A DNA stretch of 64,000 bases, taken from assembly GCA_964247055.1 (NCBI GenBank), contig OZ176059.1, positions 2,108,001 through 2,172,000 of the forward strand. The letters run 5' to 3'. This stretch comes from Paragordius varius. Taxonomy: Eukaryota > Nematomorpha. This document shows, piece after piece, positions 25,705 to 38,961 of the stretch; the stretch's first letter is position 1, and each line of letters opens with the position of its first letter. Both the position numbers and the translations under genes were made by a program. Under the pieces are notes generated by a model. It saw only the letters and a list, made by a program, of their open reading frames with translations. It was not told where the DNA came from and did not search any database.

Positions 25705-26784
25705 AGACCATTCCCTGATATTTTTCCGAAATATATTTTTTAAGTGTATAATGGTTTTAAGAATTTTCATCATAAAGCCTTAATTTTTTCCTTTTATAAA
25801 ACCGGACATGATTTTACTGAATAAGTAATATATATTTCAAGTTTTTTATATTGGAAATAAATTAATCTTTGCCATTTTTTTAAGCTTAGAGGTCCACTCT
25901 GTATGCATCCGCATAAATAATTTTATCGCGTAGCTTTAAGACTTTTCTGTCCGAATTAGAGACTTTACGAATTAAAAGTTTTTACGACACAGAATCACTA
26001 AATAATGTTGGAGCCTTTATTAGAACTGCCTCAAATAGGGCCCTACCTGTCGAATACACTTTTTAACTATCAAGTTTTCGCTTCATTTATGCTAGGAGAA
26101 AGTGTGAATAGAGGTTTTTTCCAATACATGAATCAGATAATTGGGTATCCAGATAAAATAAACTCTGCGTCCGAAATTGGGGAGTATAAAGAAATTTTTT
26201 GAAGAAATATATTATATGTATTTTGATAGGAATATGTATTTGGATATTATGGTGGTTTTGGCCCTTACGAGGATATCAGAAAAGTATTCACACTTTTGTG
26301 GTAAAACATATGAGAAAATTTTTTTGAAAATTAAATGCTTTATTCTAAAAAATACAACGTAAAGATATCATTACTACATATAAAAGCATATTATTTTTTA
26401 AAAAATTGATTTTTGGATGTGGCCTCTGAAAGTCCAAAATTTTTTTGCTCTTGTTAAATAGATTAATTTTCATAAAAATATATGCATTGCATTTCCTATG
26501 TAATTTATAATATCTTTTTTTGCATTTCCTATGGAATTTATAATATCTTTTAGTAATATTTTTTTGGAATGAGATATTTAAATTTCACCAAAAAATATAA
26601 AATGTGCGCTAATATTGCCTTTTGATATGGAGCACTTACCACAAAAGTTTAAATTACCTTCTTAAATCACTCATAATGTCCGAAAATCATAATGAAACAT
26701 TTTCTTATATCAGAATATATATATTTCATCAGGTGAGCATGTATTATGAATATTTATATACTTTGTTTAGGGTTAATGATTACT
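25705..26784. other. Stretch with a possible decayed coding remnant
   Basis: At about 25905-26340 the plus strand reads as coding-like in pieces: TFLSELETLRIKSFYDTE then NNVGAFIRTASNRA in one frame, and MVVLALTRISEKYSHFCGKT (26247 onward) in another. Stops and frameshifts interrupt it. I recognise no family. The rest is AT-rich with a 33-bp tandem duplication at 26489. Confidence 0.35.
26489..26554. repeat. Tandem duplication of 33 bp
   Basis: GCATTTCCTATGTAATTTAT followed by AATATCTTTT is repeated immediately at 26522, with G for T in the middle. Confidence 0.85.
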
Positions 26785-27339
26785 TTAACACTTCGATTCA
26801 AATTGGGGTATTTAAAAACACAAGATTATATTTAAGTTAAAATTTTTAAAAAACAACTGAAAGAAACGGTCACAATTTAAGTTTATTTTATCTTGATAAA
26901 AATTATATAAATAGGCCGAAAAATCTAAATAAATATATTTTTTTAAAAAAGTTTCATATCAAACTACTTCTATGCCATAATTATTTTACATCATTTTTGC
27001 AAAATATCGTGTTGCTTTGAATCTAACGCTAAATTTAGAGCTAATATTTTATTTATATCGATACAAAGAGTGGTTTATTTTGCATCCCTTTTATACTTAA
27101 CTAATGCATACATGTCATTTTATTTGCCTTAAGGTTTTACCTTAAAAGTATTAATAAGTATTATTGAATGAACGTTTTTATACATTACGGTTCATTAATG
27201 TTATAAATGCCAAATTCTTGCCATGGTTTCAATTTATTTCATATTTTATGAATTATTTAATTTTAAACAGACCTGGGTTATCCAACTACCCAAATTTGAA
27301 TCGGAGGACTGAAATGAATGCGTTGTATCCAAGTGTTAA
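26785..27339. mobile_element. TTAA-ended non-autonomous element, copy 2
   Basis: It starts TTAACACTTCGATTCAAATT and ends GTATCCAAGTGTTAA. The inner AATTTGAATCGGAGGACTGA is the mirror of the left end. The interior aligns with copies 1 and 3 (GAAACGGTC.CAATTTA; CAAAATATCGT; AAACAGACCTGGG). Confidence 0.7.
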
Positions 27340-27818
27340 AAATATTACTTATGTTAATACACCCATATCGAAAATTTAGCGCACATAATGGTAAATCATT
27401 CGTTTATGGTGGAGACTTATTGTAAATTTTGTTAATCTTCATAACTCATATTTAAATCTTAAATACTAATAAAAACCGACATACAGTCATATATTTTATG
27501 TTAGGTGAACAATGTATTGATTTTTTATGAAATTTTCAGTATCGTTTCTTTAATAGCTTACACCTCCGAAATAGCAGCAAATAATTTGAAATTAATTTTA
27601 AATCATGCCTTGTTTACAATAAAAGATATAAAAATAAAAATCTAGCATACTATATTCCTTATAAGCGAAGCGTCCAATACATATGATTGCTGTTTCTTAT
27701 CATTATTTTACCTAAAAAATGCAGGCAAACAATCCTTTATTAATAAAAAAATTATTCACAAACGTACTCAAATTAAAAGGGACAACTTATATCAAATTTA
27801 TAACATTAAGTACAATAT

Positions 27819-28066
27819 CCATTCACACTTCGAATTCACTCTAGAACAATTCAAATTCACCCTTGGACAATTCTTATTCACGCTAAAATAAATTATGTGC
27901 TCTTTAAGATTATTTCTTATCTATATTTTTAAAAAATGAAAATTGTTTAATATTAAATAATACTGAAAAAATAATATGCCATAAAGATTTATTGCATAAT
28001 AATGAGTTGTATTAGCCCGAAAACACATAATTATTTTTAGGGTAAATTTAAATTGTTCAAGGGTGA
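27819..28066. repeat. MITE, family M4
   Basis: TTCGAATTCACTCTAGAACA and AATTCAAATTCACCCTTGGA on the left; GGGTAAATTTAAATTGTTCA and AGGGTGAATA on the right. The shared centre includes CGAAAACACATAATTATTTT. Confidence 0.7.
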
Positions 28067-28259
28067 ATATTTATTTCTTTATAAGAAATGTGGCTATCTT
28101 ACCGCAAAGATATTTTAATGGTTTGCGTACAGTGCAGGGAAACCCCTATTATCAAAATTATTTAATGATATTTTATTGTCAACTTGTTTTTCAAATAGTT
28201 TATTATGTAATGCCAAAGGTATATTAAATTTGTTTTTGGAATGATATTGTGTCATCAAA

Positions 28260-28377
28260 TACAGTGTAGCGTATGGTTTATAAAAAAGGTTTGCCATTGT
28301 TTAAGCATAACTTATGTTGATACATTGGAAAGTAATTGTTAAACGCCATTCGTTGTTTGATATCATACGCTACTGTA
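28260..28377. repeat. Palindromic MITE, family M2
   Basis: TACAGTGTAGCGTATGGTTT on the left, GATATCATACGCTACTGTA on the right, TA at both ends. Confidence 0.75.
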
Positions 28378-29127
28378 ATAATAATTAAAGTTAACTTTTT
28401 TATTTAGCTACATAAAAATTAATATGGTGGTTACAGTTCCTGTAATATATTTTCTTGTGCTATACAGCCTTAAAAAATTTGAGTCTTGGTGTAATGTTGA
28501 AAATAATTTGAACAAATAACAAAAATAATATAATCACAAAAATATATAAATAAATAAAAATGGTGATAGATAGATATACAATATATAATTAACAATTTTT
28601 CCATAAATATCAATCACATTGCTAAATATGTTATATAATAAAATTAACAAAAAATTAATTTATCTATTGGTTGATTTTTTGGATGAATGCCATCAACTTT
28701 TTCTATTTTCGTTTTCACCTATAAAATATGATAAATATTTAACTTGTATTTATAAATTTCAAATAAAATTTTCTTTTAATTTAAGATATATGCATTTCAA
28801 AAAAAAACTCAATTAAAATTGGGTTAGTCTCTTAATCATCTCACCTTATAAAAGAAAATTATTTGATTCATTAACGGTTGATTAGCCTTTTATCCATATT
28901 TCAAAAATATATATTTAATACATCTATATAAAAAATTAGGGTTTAATAAAAAATATCATATCAAACTTTTTAGGACCAATTATTGATTGTATAAAAATGA
29001 AATGGTTCAATATTTTACAGTTAAATTAAATGTTGTAACTACCAGGGTTGGGTAGGTTAAAAAAATAACCCGTCTAAAAAATCACTTATAAAAGCGCCAT
29101 TGTTCATGGTATTCAAAAGTTAAGGTT
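28378..29127. other. Gene-free AT-rich stretch
   Basis: No exon, RNA gene or recognised repeat. Confidence 0.45.
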
Positions 29128-29203
29128 TAAAAAAGATGGTTGTTTTTTGAAAAATATATGTCTTATATTTATACATTTTGTCCGTATAATTTCAATTTTT
29201 ACT
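29128..29203. repeat. MITE, family M1, right half
   Basis: GTTTAAAAAAGATGGTTGTT to TTGTCCGTATAATTTCAATT then TTTACT. No left arm seen. Confidence 0.6.
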
Positions 29204-29491
29204 TCTTTATTGCGACGGAATATCAAACCAAAAACAAAGTTAATCATTGGAATAGCTTTTTATAGTGTGGTAAATTGTATATTATTATACACTATTTTGA
29301 TAAAATGTTTTAATTTTGTTATATTACATTTGTTTTATACCATATCAAATCATGTCAAATATTAACTTCAATATTTTTTATATCATCTCAGAATAAATAT
29401 AATTTATATTTCGTTTTAAATTGAAAAAAATTTCTAAAGTTTTATATATAGCATCAATACAATACTCGCTTTATTGTAGGCCATTTGGCAA

Positions 29492-29610
29492 TACAGTAGC
29501 GTTTGGTATAAAACAAATTTCGTCCATAATTAAATAAATAAATTTAGTGTTGTAAGGCAGACATAAATTGTTTAAATTAGACCATTAGTAATTTTTCACC
29601 CATATACTGT
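29492..29610. repeat. Palindromic MITE, family M2, diverged
   Basis: TACAGTAGCGTTTGGTATAA on the left, a diverged ACCCATATACTG on the right, with TTTCGTCCATAATTAAATAA inside. Confidence 0.65.
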
Positions 29611-29780
29611 TTTACCACCATTTGGTCAAAAATATGAATTGGCAAACAATAGAATGGGTATTGCAGAATTGTCTAACCGCAATCAAAATTTTAATGCAAA
29701 AGAGCGGTGTTTTGCTAAATACTATACATAAGGGGGGTATTTAAAAAAATTACCTCCTATTTTTATTTAAAATAAAATTA

Positions 29781-30790
29781 TCATTCATTCCTGGGGGAAG
29801 AGTGTTTAGCATTTACCCCATTAGAATGTGGAAAATTTTGTTTTGCTGGTATTATACTATGAGTATGGATAACTTTGTCATCTCCTCTATCATTATTAAT
29901 ATTTTCATCATTGTTTTGATCAAAATAATTTTGTACAAAACCATTTTTTTTATTCATATTCATCTCACGGTTAAGAAAAGTATTATCTTGATTTATTTCC
30001 ACTTCTTCAGGATTTTGAGCAAGACTTACTAATTTATGCTTTCCAAAAACTTTTGTGGTGAATTGGTTATAAAGTGACATTCTACGAGACAGACTTTTGG
30101 CTGCAGTAACTTGACTCCCTTTACTATTTATACTCGTAACTGTGGTATTAGTTTTATCAAAACCACTTAAATCATTTACATCATCATCACCATTGAAATT
30201 ATTAAAATTATCATTATTTGTCATAGAAAGAGTTAGGGATTTGTCACCAATTAGACTTGCAGGTCTTGGCGTCGTTTGAGATATTACCTTTGACTTATTT
30301 GACAGTGTGGTTGAAAGAGGTGATGAAATATAATGATGATCTAAGGTAGGATCATTAACTAAACCTTAAAATATTAAAACAAAAAAAAACAATTGTATAT
30401 AATAAATTGATTATAAGATGGGATGTGTATAGACACAGGACCCTGTAGTAAATAAATATTTGAGACTTAAGACAAAATTTATGGTGAAAAAAATATATTT
30501 TAAAAAAGAGTTAATGAACCATATTTATGAAAAGGGTGAGACGTCAAACAAGCAATATAAATGCAAACAAATAAAAAGTTCAAAAAACAGCAGACGAATG
30601 CGTGCGAAACGGCGAAAATACAAAATTTACATAATTATCTTCATGAGTTAGTTAGATCTTATATTAATGCAAAATGTTTTGATTTTTTCATAAATAAAAT
30701 ATATCATGCTTATTCTATTAGATCGGGGGTATCACACACAAATGGCTTGGTGGGCCGCATTTTCGACCCAAAAAACTAACGGGCCGCACT

Positions 30791-30827
<37 letters not shown>

Positions 30828-32268
30828 GAACATTTGTTAATATTTTGTTTAATTTTACACACAAGACTGTATTATAGAATATAAACAGAAAAAAAATTTT
30901 TTGTTCCTTGCCAATTAAATAGACTTGTTCAGAAAATTTGAATAAGAAACATCAATTATACTAAAATTGTGTAAGCATGATTTAAAAAATTCAAACTTCC
31001 AAATTTTTTGCTGGTCTCACATAATATCTTGGAGGGCCGCGTGCTGGAGACCCCTTGAATTGGATTATAAATTAATTAATGAACGATAATAATAAATACA
31101 ATCCCATTAAATGGCCCTGCTTAATATGTAAAAAAGTCAAAACCAACGCAATCCAATGCCTCAAATGTAAAAAATGGGTCCACAAAAAATGCTCTCAGTT
31201 GAAATCGCTAAAATTACATCACGATTTTATATGCAGCAATTGCACCACGCCCAACCCAACTAAGCCTCCACAAAGTGTACGTAATGAAGAACCTTTTGAA
31301 ACAGTACAAAGTTTCACATATTTGGGTGATATTATAAGCGCTGGTGGGGACCTTGAACCAACCATCAATAACCGTATAAAAGCCTGGTCAAAATACTACC
31401 ATCCCAAAAGTATTATAAACAATAAATACATCTCATTCAAATCCAAATCGACTATGTACACCACCACCATACGACCCGTTCTAATTTACGCAACCGAAGC
31501 TATGGCTTTAACCAAAACAAATTCACTAAAGTTACAAGCGGAATGGATAATTCTAAAAACTATACTTTATGCTACAAACCCAAACCTCTATAATTACAAT
31601 AATAAATTTGATCCATATACTGTCCCACAAATGACTCCGCTTATCGACTGTTTGCGCACAAATCGTCTGAGATTTGCGGGACATGTTCACCGACGCCCAC
31701 ATGAAAGTTGGCTATACCGCACTGATGGTCAATTTTTCTACAAGTTTGCGAAATCGTAAAGGACGTCCATTACAAAGTTGGCTTTCTATTGTGGAAAACG
31801 ATCTGGCTATTTTAAACCTGAAAATTGATGATGCACAGGACCGATGCTCATGGCGTAAATCTATCCGAAGGGTTACCTTCTTGTTGGAAGAAAAAAACCC
31901 TTAAAGGTTGATATTCTTTGTTTTACTTTTATATGTTGAATATTTTAGGTTATGTCGCTTAAAATAGAAAATTGGCAAAAATATTGATCATTTTAATGTC
32001 TTTCGTTTTGGTATATATATATGAATAAAAACATATTTATACAATTTTTCCTCATTATCCACAAATATTCTACAATATATATTAATCCAAAATAACTAGA
32101 ATAATATTTTTGAATATATTACATATATATGTATATATTACCATTTTTAACGGACATTTTGGCAGAGTGTCCATTATTTGAAGATGAATTATTTTTATTT
32201 TGTTGTTGCTTATGGACGTGTTTTGTCTTGTGTTTCAGCATAAATGATCTTTTTAACCAATTCATATC
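29781..32268 (-). CDS. Two exons, probably the C-terminal extension of the Pins/GPSM-like gene
   Basis: Exon 32268-32142 follows ...TTTTTTATGCCTAG and reads DMNWLKRSFMLKHKTKHVHK with an Asn/Ser/Gln-rich tail, ending in phase 1 at ATG|GTAAT. Exon 30364-29781 follows ...AATATTTTAAG and restores the frame with GLVNDPTLDHHYISS. It continues 194 codons rich in Asn, Asp and Ser (with SLSRRMSLYNQFTTKVFGKH in the middle) to TGA at 29781. The first of these exons enters in phase 0, which is the phase left by the GoLoco exon at 36299, and no other upstream partner is visible. Composition resembles the Pins linker exons. No domain is recognised. It could instead be a separate gene with unseen 5' exons. 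Confidence 0.5.
30725..31060. repeat. hAT-like MITE remnant, family M7, copy 2
   Basis: GGGCCGCATTTTCGACC near the left end and GGGCCGCGTGCTGGAGACC near the right end; outer ends GGGGGTATC and GAGACCCCTT are weakly inverted. Interior phrases match the copy at 12900. An AT microsatellite (about 30794-30822) lies inside. It is in the last intron of the Pins-like gene model. Confidence 0.55.
31079..31904 (+). pseudogene. Non-LTR retrotransposon remnant: PHD finger joined to reverse-transcriptase C-terminal region
   Basis: The frame from 31079 begins with a C4HC3 PHD-type finger (CLIC...CLKC..WVHKKC...FICSNC, residues ~14-55). Only about 20 residues later comes the C-terminal part of a LINE reverse transcriptase (YLGDIISAGGDLEPTINNRI, then TIRPVLIYATEAM and NRLRFAGHVHRRP). 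Near 31690 the frame shifts, and the closing motif RKGRPLQSWLSIVENDL, with DRCSWRKSIRR, continues in the next frame to TAA at 31904. The endonuclease and RT catalytic core (YADD box) are absent. Most likely it is an internally deleted LINE copy. It lies antisense in an intron of the Pins-like gene model. Confidence 0.8.
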
Positions 32269-32569
32269 CTAGGCATAAAAAATATGTAGTTTGAATTTAA
32301 AAACCTAAGGAGAAAATTTTATAATAAAGAAATAAAAGCAATACTAAAATATGCCAAGGAAACAGTTAACTTTAACGATTTTGGGTAAAATCTTAAAGTA
32401 CAAAACTTTTTGATCATTTTAATAATTAGGCAGGTAAAAAAATTATAATAACCATCCTAGCTCCAATAATTTTTAAATTTTTACAACTTTAAAGTTTAAG
32501 GGAAATTTGGCATGTGTCACAATTACCCTATATAAAACAATAAGTTTTTGTAAACTTTGGTATAACCTG

Positions 32570-32667
32570 AATATGTCGCCTTATTTTTATATAAATCTGG
32601 TTGTCTTTTGAAACGGAACTTGTCTTTAAATTTTTACATTATGTCCGTATAATAACAATTTTTACTG
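32570..32667. repeat. MITE, family M1, right half
   Basis: GGTTGTCTTTTGAAACGGAA to ATGTCCGTATAATAACAATT then TTTACTG|TA. In intron 5 of the Pins-like model. Confidence 0.6.
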
Positions 32668-33048
32668 TATATAGGTTTGTCCAATTTTAGTTTTATCATA
32701 AGGTTTAAGTAAACTTAAAGTTCATTTGGCTTAAAACCTAAACCAATTTTTAATTCAAAATATATTTTCTTCGTAGACGTTTTATTTTTTTAAATTTCAA
32801 CAAAATGGATATTTAAGATTTATATAGAATTATCTATTTTAAAATGGATTAAAAGCATTCAAAAATTGTATTGGGGAATGAAAATTAATGCTTTCTTATT
32901 GCATTTTGTGTATGGAGTACTAAGGCTACATTTTGGTTTTTAAGATACGTTTTTATCATAGATTGTGACAGAGAAATATATTTGTGCGAAATAAATCGGG
33001 ATTAACCACAAGTTGAGTCACATTCATCTATTTTATGTATATATATAT

Positions 33049-33384
33049 CATTTATAGTTCAAATTCACCCTTGAACCCTTGAACAATTCAATTTACCGTA
33101 AAATAAATTATGTTTTTTATAATGGTAATGAACGGATTGTTTATGTTTTGTAATAACAGTTGTTAAAATCCGTAATTTATAATTTCATTTAATATCTCTT
33201 TAATTATCCTTTATGTTTTTTATAGTTAAATATTACCCATATTTTTTTTATATTTTTAAAGAATGAAAATTTGTTAATATAATTCTGAAAAAATATAACC
33301 TATGCCAAGAATATTATTAATGATAAGTTTTATTAGCCCGAAAACAGATAATTATTTTTTAGGGTGAATTTGAATTGTAAATCG
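33049..33384. repeat. MITE, family M4
   Basis: CATTTATAGTTCAAATTCAC and CCTTGAACAATTCAATTTAC on the left; AGGGTGAATTTGAATTGTAA on the right. Confidence 0.7.
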
Positions 33385-34709
33385 TATATATATAGCTTAA
33401 AAATAAATTATGTATTACAATACCATATAAAATTAAATAATAAGTTTATGATATTTTGCTAAATGTATCTTCAAATCATCTCAAGTTTTTATAAATCCTT
33501 TCATTACATAAATCTGAAATTCAATGAAAATTGTTCTATACAGTGTTCGTCAACTATGTGCATATGAATGCCCATTTGACAAGCTAAAATTAAAATTAAC
33601 GAAATATCCATACCCTTTAACGTCTAATATGATTTTTTGCAATTCCTTATATCAAAGCGATTTTTGAATAACATTAAATGCAGAAAGAAGAAGTTCAATA
33701 AAAGAATTATATTTATATCTTTTCATTGGTTTTGTACCCTGAGTGAGTTTGAATTTATAGATCGAAAATGTGTAAATGGTTTAGAGATGTTTTGTCCAGG
33801 TTTTTTTATATAAAACTAAAAAACTCCCAAATAACACATGTAAGTTGGGAACGTATGCTTTGTTATTATCGAAAAGGGCTTTCCTTACATAAAAACACAA
33901 TTAGATTCAATCGTGAAGATTATGGAATATTCCAGTCTTTCTTTATATTGAAACATGCAGTGTTCAACACGGTTAATAAATATTCATAATTTTAGGTAGG
34001 CTTGAAATTAAATCACATGGTTAAATAAATAGGGGTGTAACAAGTATCCTTTAATGATTGGAGGCATGCCAAGGCTCCCAAAGAATCCTACGAACTCGTG
34101 AAAAAAAGATCCTTAGAATGTGTAAATTAAACAAGGGATCAATGGAACGTTATTTATTGGTGACCGTAAAGTAGTTAAATAATGACATTATTTAGGTGTA
34201 CTATTATGGCTTGCGGGCTTGCAGAGTAGGTTGCCCCTAAGTAATTATGGCTGTTTTTTATGCAACAGCAGAGCTCTTGTCAATCGGATCAAATGTTTGT
34301 GTAAGGGAATCCTTATTGATATTAACAAAATATAAGTTCCCAGTTTACATATCACATTGGGAGTTTTTTCAGTTTTTATGAAAAAAAAAACTTGGAAAAA
34401 AATCTGATTCGTTTAATAAGCATTTTCATACCAAGTTTAAACTGAACCAACCTAAAGCAGAGGCAGGCCGGAGTGGTAACAAAACCCGTAATTAAATATA
34501 CATATATAGATAGTTCTTTTATTATGAACTTCTTTTGACTCAGAAAGTAAGAGGCAAACATTTGATGCTTTATGCAAAAATTTGATTCTGCGTTTTTAGA
34601 ATATGTTTATCATAATTATAAGATTACACAAATATTGCCTCGATATAAAGGATAGGCAAAAAAGTTCATTGGAAGTTTTTAGGATATGGGTATTATTTCG
34701 TGATTGTAA
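33385..34709. other. Gene-free stretch, intronic if the Pins-like model is right
   Basis: 33740-34350 is less AT-rich and has a 73-codon plus-strand frame (33768-33989) without recognisable homology or splice context. It may be decayed transposon DNA. Confidence 0.35.
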
Positions 34710-35225
34710 TCTATATATTTATAAAAATGGAAAATGCTGGCTTTGTTATCTGTTTCCGGAAAACCGGTAGACCAATTGGAATCCAAATATCGAAAAAATC
34801 TAATCATTAATGAATGCCCTTACAATAGCTTCGCCCTTATTTTGAATTACAGGTCGGGGCCACCCCGTGTAAACGGTTTTTTTTTTGAAAACAGAAGTCC
34901 ACAAAATCGTGTCTTTGAGACAATTTTCCAGAAAACGTGTTGGCCCATTCAATTTCAAATATAATTTTTGTTTGGTTATTTTCGATTGCGCCGAACATAG
35001 TCGGCTCGCTTTTTTAATTTAGCCCCTCTTTTTACCTGCTCCCCCGTAAAACGCCATTTTTTTTAAAAAACAAATTCCTCAAAAATAATTTTTTGAATCT
35101 ATTTTTCGTCCAAGTAAACAATATGTATAAATGCACCGTTTTAAAATTCCTATGAACCCCCCCCCTTCCCCCCAGAATTCCGAAGAACTTCCTCGGGTTG
35201 CGTAGCAGGACGAGATTTACGCTAG
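34710..35225 (+). mobile_element. Short Helitron-like element (copy C), both ends intact
   Basis: It starts TCTATATATTTATAAAAATG after A at 34709 and ends GAGATTTACGCTAG before T at 35226, giving the A/T insertion site of Helitrons. A short GC-rich stem (GGGTTGCGTAGCAGGAC) precedes the end. The 516-bp body matches copy B block by block (TTTCCGGAAAACCGGTAGAC; GCCGAACATAGTCGG) and lacks the 320-bp units. It is non-coding. Confidence 0.85.
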
Positions 35226-36298
35226 TTGTAATATATACTATTTGCCATGAAAATGTACATTTCCATTGAAATGTATTGGATTACAATCAAATGGGTGAAC
35301 GGATGATGCCCCAAGACTTGTGATAAGATTTGAAAATTATAGATACAACCAAAAAATATTATAAGTATGTTATCCGATTTCATATCGAATTATAATACAG
35401 AATTCATATATATATATATATAAATATATGCTATTTAACAATAATTAATTAACAATATATACTTTTACTCATATTGTAAATTTATTTAGAATAAATATGT
35501 CCTGTCACAATCTATGTAAAAAATAAACACCAAAATGTAGTACCCATACATGATATATCACTCGTAAAAAGTATAAATCAACAAGCTATTTTGAAAATAT
35601 TATAGCATTTAAGCCATTTTAAAACTGTAGCAAAATTGAGAGAGTTACGCATTCATTATAAAATTTATTAAAAATTAAGCTGAAATGCGTATCTTATAAA
35701 AAAATATAAATTTTAATTTTCGACATCGAAAAAAATTGAAATATATATATATATATATTGAAATTTTTTAAAACTGACTTTTTAACTAATACATAACAAT
35801 TCTGGCTGGTATCATTAAATACATTTCAATTATTAAAGTATGGACAAAAAAAAAAAGTTTAACAAAACTTGATAAGCTTAAAAAAGGGAGGATAGTATAT
35901 CCTTATTATAAACAGATTATCATCACACAAGTCATTAATAGTTTTTTTAGAGAAATGGTGTTTGTTATACTAAAATGCACATTATGAATCGCTGAGTGCC
36001 AATTTTAATATATAACATATTAATAATTCCATTTTTGATGTCGTTAAAAAAATTTTATAAAAAAAACTTTTAAAATTTTCGTTTTAATACCAATCCTATG
36101 CAGTTACTACTAGATCCAGCGCTTATATAGTTAGCTGGAAAACAACGCGTCTCCAAAAAGATACAATGTTAATAATGGTCTACATATTAGAACGATATAA
36201 CCAATCAAAATAACTATAACAAATACTAACACATATCCTGAATTATTCGTAGTTAAACTAGATATTAAATCCAAATCCAAATTAAAAAACAAAAATAC

Positions 36299-37778
36299 CT
36301 TGATATGGACTTTATCGAAGTCACTTTTCGATTTTTGTCGGGTAGGAACCGGTACTGAGGGTGGAGCTTGCACCTTAGGGCAAAATTCTACCCTTTGATC
36401 ATTCATACGTGCATTCTGTGCTGCGTAAATTTGTTCAAACAGCTGACTAGTTTCATCCATGAACGTTTTAGCTTCCTTGGAAACAACAATGTTTGGCATA
36501 TCAGGTGACTTATGTGCTTTTTGTGCCTTTTTTGGTAAAATATCCTTATTATCTTGAAAAGTATTAGGATTATTTGTATGTACTAAATCATATGTAGATG
36601 ATATAGGTTGTCCCTTATGAGGGTATACAAATATTGGTTCTGTCCCCCTAACATGGCCGGTTTCAATATGGTTGACTGTCGCATTTTCTATGGCATTTCT
36701 ACGTTCACACGTTTTATCAACACAAGTCTCGTCTTTAAAGGGTGCGATACTTGAGTTTTCATGACTAAATTTTGCCGTATTTGCTTTAGTAGCGGTAAAA
36801 TTTATATCTCCAATATTTTTTATGGGTAATGATTCAAACTTTGGTGTAGTCATATCAAAATTATCACATTTAACCATATTGCTTGTGGAAAAGTTGGAAA
36901 ATTCCTTCAAAGAATGCGATGATATCATAGATGTTGGAGTTTGGTTTTTATCTCCTTGCTCTTGCTTGCAAGTGATAAGAGTACAACAAGTATTTACTCG
37001 ATTTGTTCGATCCACTACGCAATCGTATTTTTGTCGTCCGCTATCAAAATCAGCTGATTGGTCCGCTAAACCATGGTTACCATGGAAACGATAAGCTTGA
37101 CAAGTTGTATCATGTGGTTCCATATGTTCCATACTATAGTAACGCCTTCGTACTCCTTGTTGAGGAGTTTGAGTGTTGCCTCGTGAGCTTTGATTAACAA
37201 AAGCAATTATAGGAGTACTGATTGTATGCATAAATGGCGATGATAACGCTTTTTCTATCCTAATTGATTCGTCTATGTAAAATAAATTAAATGAATAAAA
37301 TAAAAACTTGTAGAAATATTTTGATCGACGTACAAATGTTTAATAAAAGGTAAATTTTACTAGGAAGGAAATATATATATTAATTTATTTTATACTTAAA
37401 AAAAGGTAAATATACGAAATTCAGTGTATATATGTGTTTCGGGCTTTTTTTTGCGAAAAAAATTAACTATCAATTATTAGCTCATGATGTAGATTTACAT
37501 TATTCCAATATCTAACTAGTTTTTAGTAGGTAATAAGTTTAAAGTTAGATAAGAAAATTGTTCGCCCATCTAAGTTGGAGTTAAATTTTTAATGAAATCT
37601 TAAATTAACAATTTTTCTTGGTAATAAAAAACTGTAAAACCTTAATATATTATTGTAAAAAAATGAAACAAAAATTTTTTACGCATAATAAATCATAAAA
37701 TAATTTTTTGGCTAAATTGGTGCGGATGAGTCCCCCTGTGTTTAACCTATAATGTGGGCATTAAAGATATGAAATTTA

Positions 37779-37852
<74 letters not shown>

Positions 37853-38924
37853 AAATTTTATATTTAAACTAGTTCTAAACACCCAAAACAGCTTTATTGT
37901 TATTACTTAACATAAGTTTATAATTATATATTAATCATAACCATTTATAATTCAAATTTACCCTTGAACAATTCAAATTCCCCCCTCGAACAATTCAAAT
38001 TCACCTTCGAATACAAAATACGTTTTTTAAGATTAAAATTACTTATATTTTTATGTATTAATAAAGATAAAAATTATTTAATTAAATTTGCAATAAAGAT
38101 ATATTTAATATTAATAATGAGTTATTTTAGTTCCAAAACAAATAATTTATTTTTAGGGTGAATTTGAATTGTTCAAGGAATTTGAATTGTTTAAGGGTGA
38201 ATTTAAACTGTAAATGGTATATCATTTAAGTTAAACTATTAATTTACACATTTCAATAGAAATCAACATAAAATTAACTTGGTTCAAAAAAACACCTAAA
38301 AATAAAACCGCTAAATATATCGATAAAAAATGTAACCAAATTATTTAATGTTTAAAATTTTTTATAATACCATTTTTTGCTTGTTTCTCAATGACAAGGT
38401 CATCACTGGTTGGCGTTACCATTATTTTTTGTTGGGTATCACTAAAAATAAAAACAAAAATAATGATAATATTAAAAAAAATGTTAAATATTATCATTAT
38501 TATTTAATTCTTAATATAAAGTAAAATAATTTATAAATTAATATATAATATATGAAAATTTTTGAGTTCAACAAAGAAAGTAAAGAGTTTATAAAATTTT
38601 TTACTATATAATTTATATTATGAAAAATATATGAATTTTGAAATATAAAAGGTTTGTTTACCCAAAACGAATTCCCAAAATATTTCAGAGGTATTCCTTT
38701 TAGGTGTTGAAAAAGTTTTAAAACTTAAGAAAAAAACCGTATAAAGATTATAAAAAAATTAAGCGTTAAATTATAGAGATTTCTGAGGGTATGGCTTATT
38801 ATTTGGTTATTATCTAATATATTTTACGACAAAATCATATTAATAATAATATTGCAAAAATATAGCTCTTATATTTTTTTCTCTATTAATTATACAAATA
38901 AAAGGACAAAACATAAAATAATTT

Positions 38925-38961
<37 letters not shown>

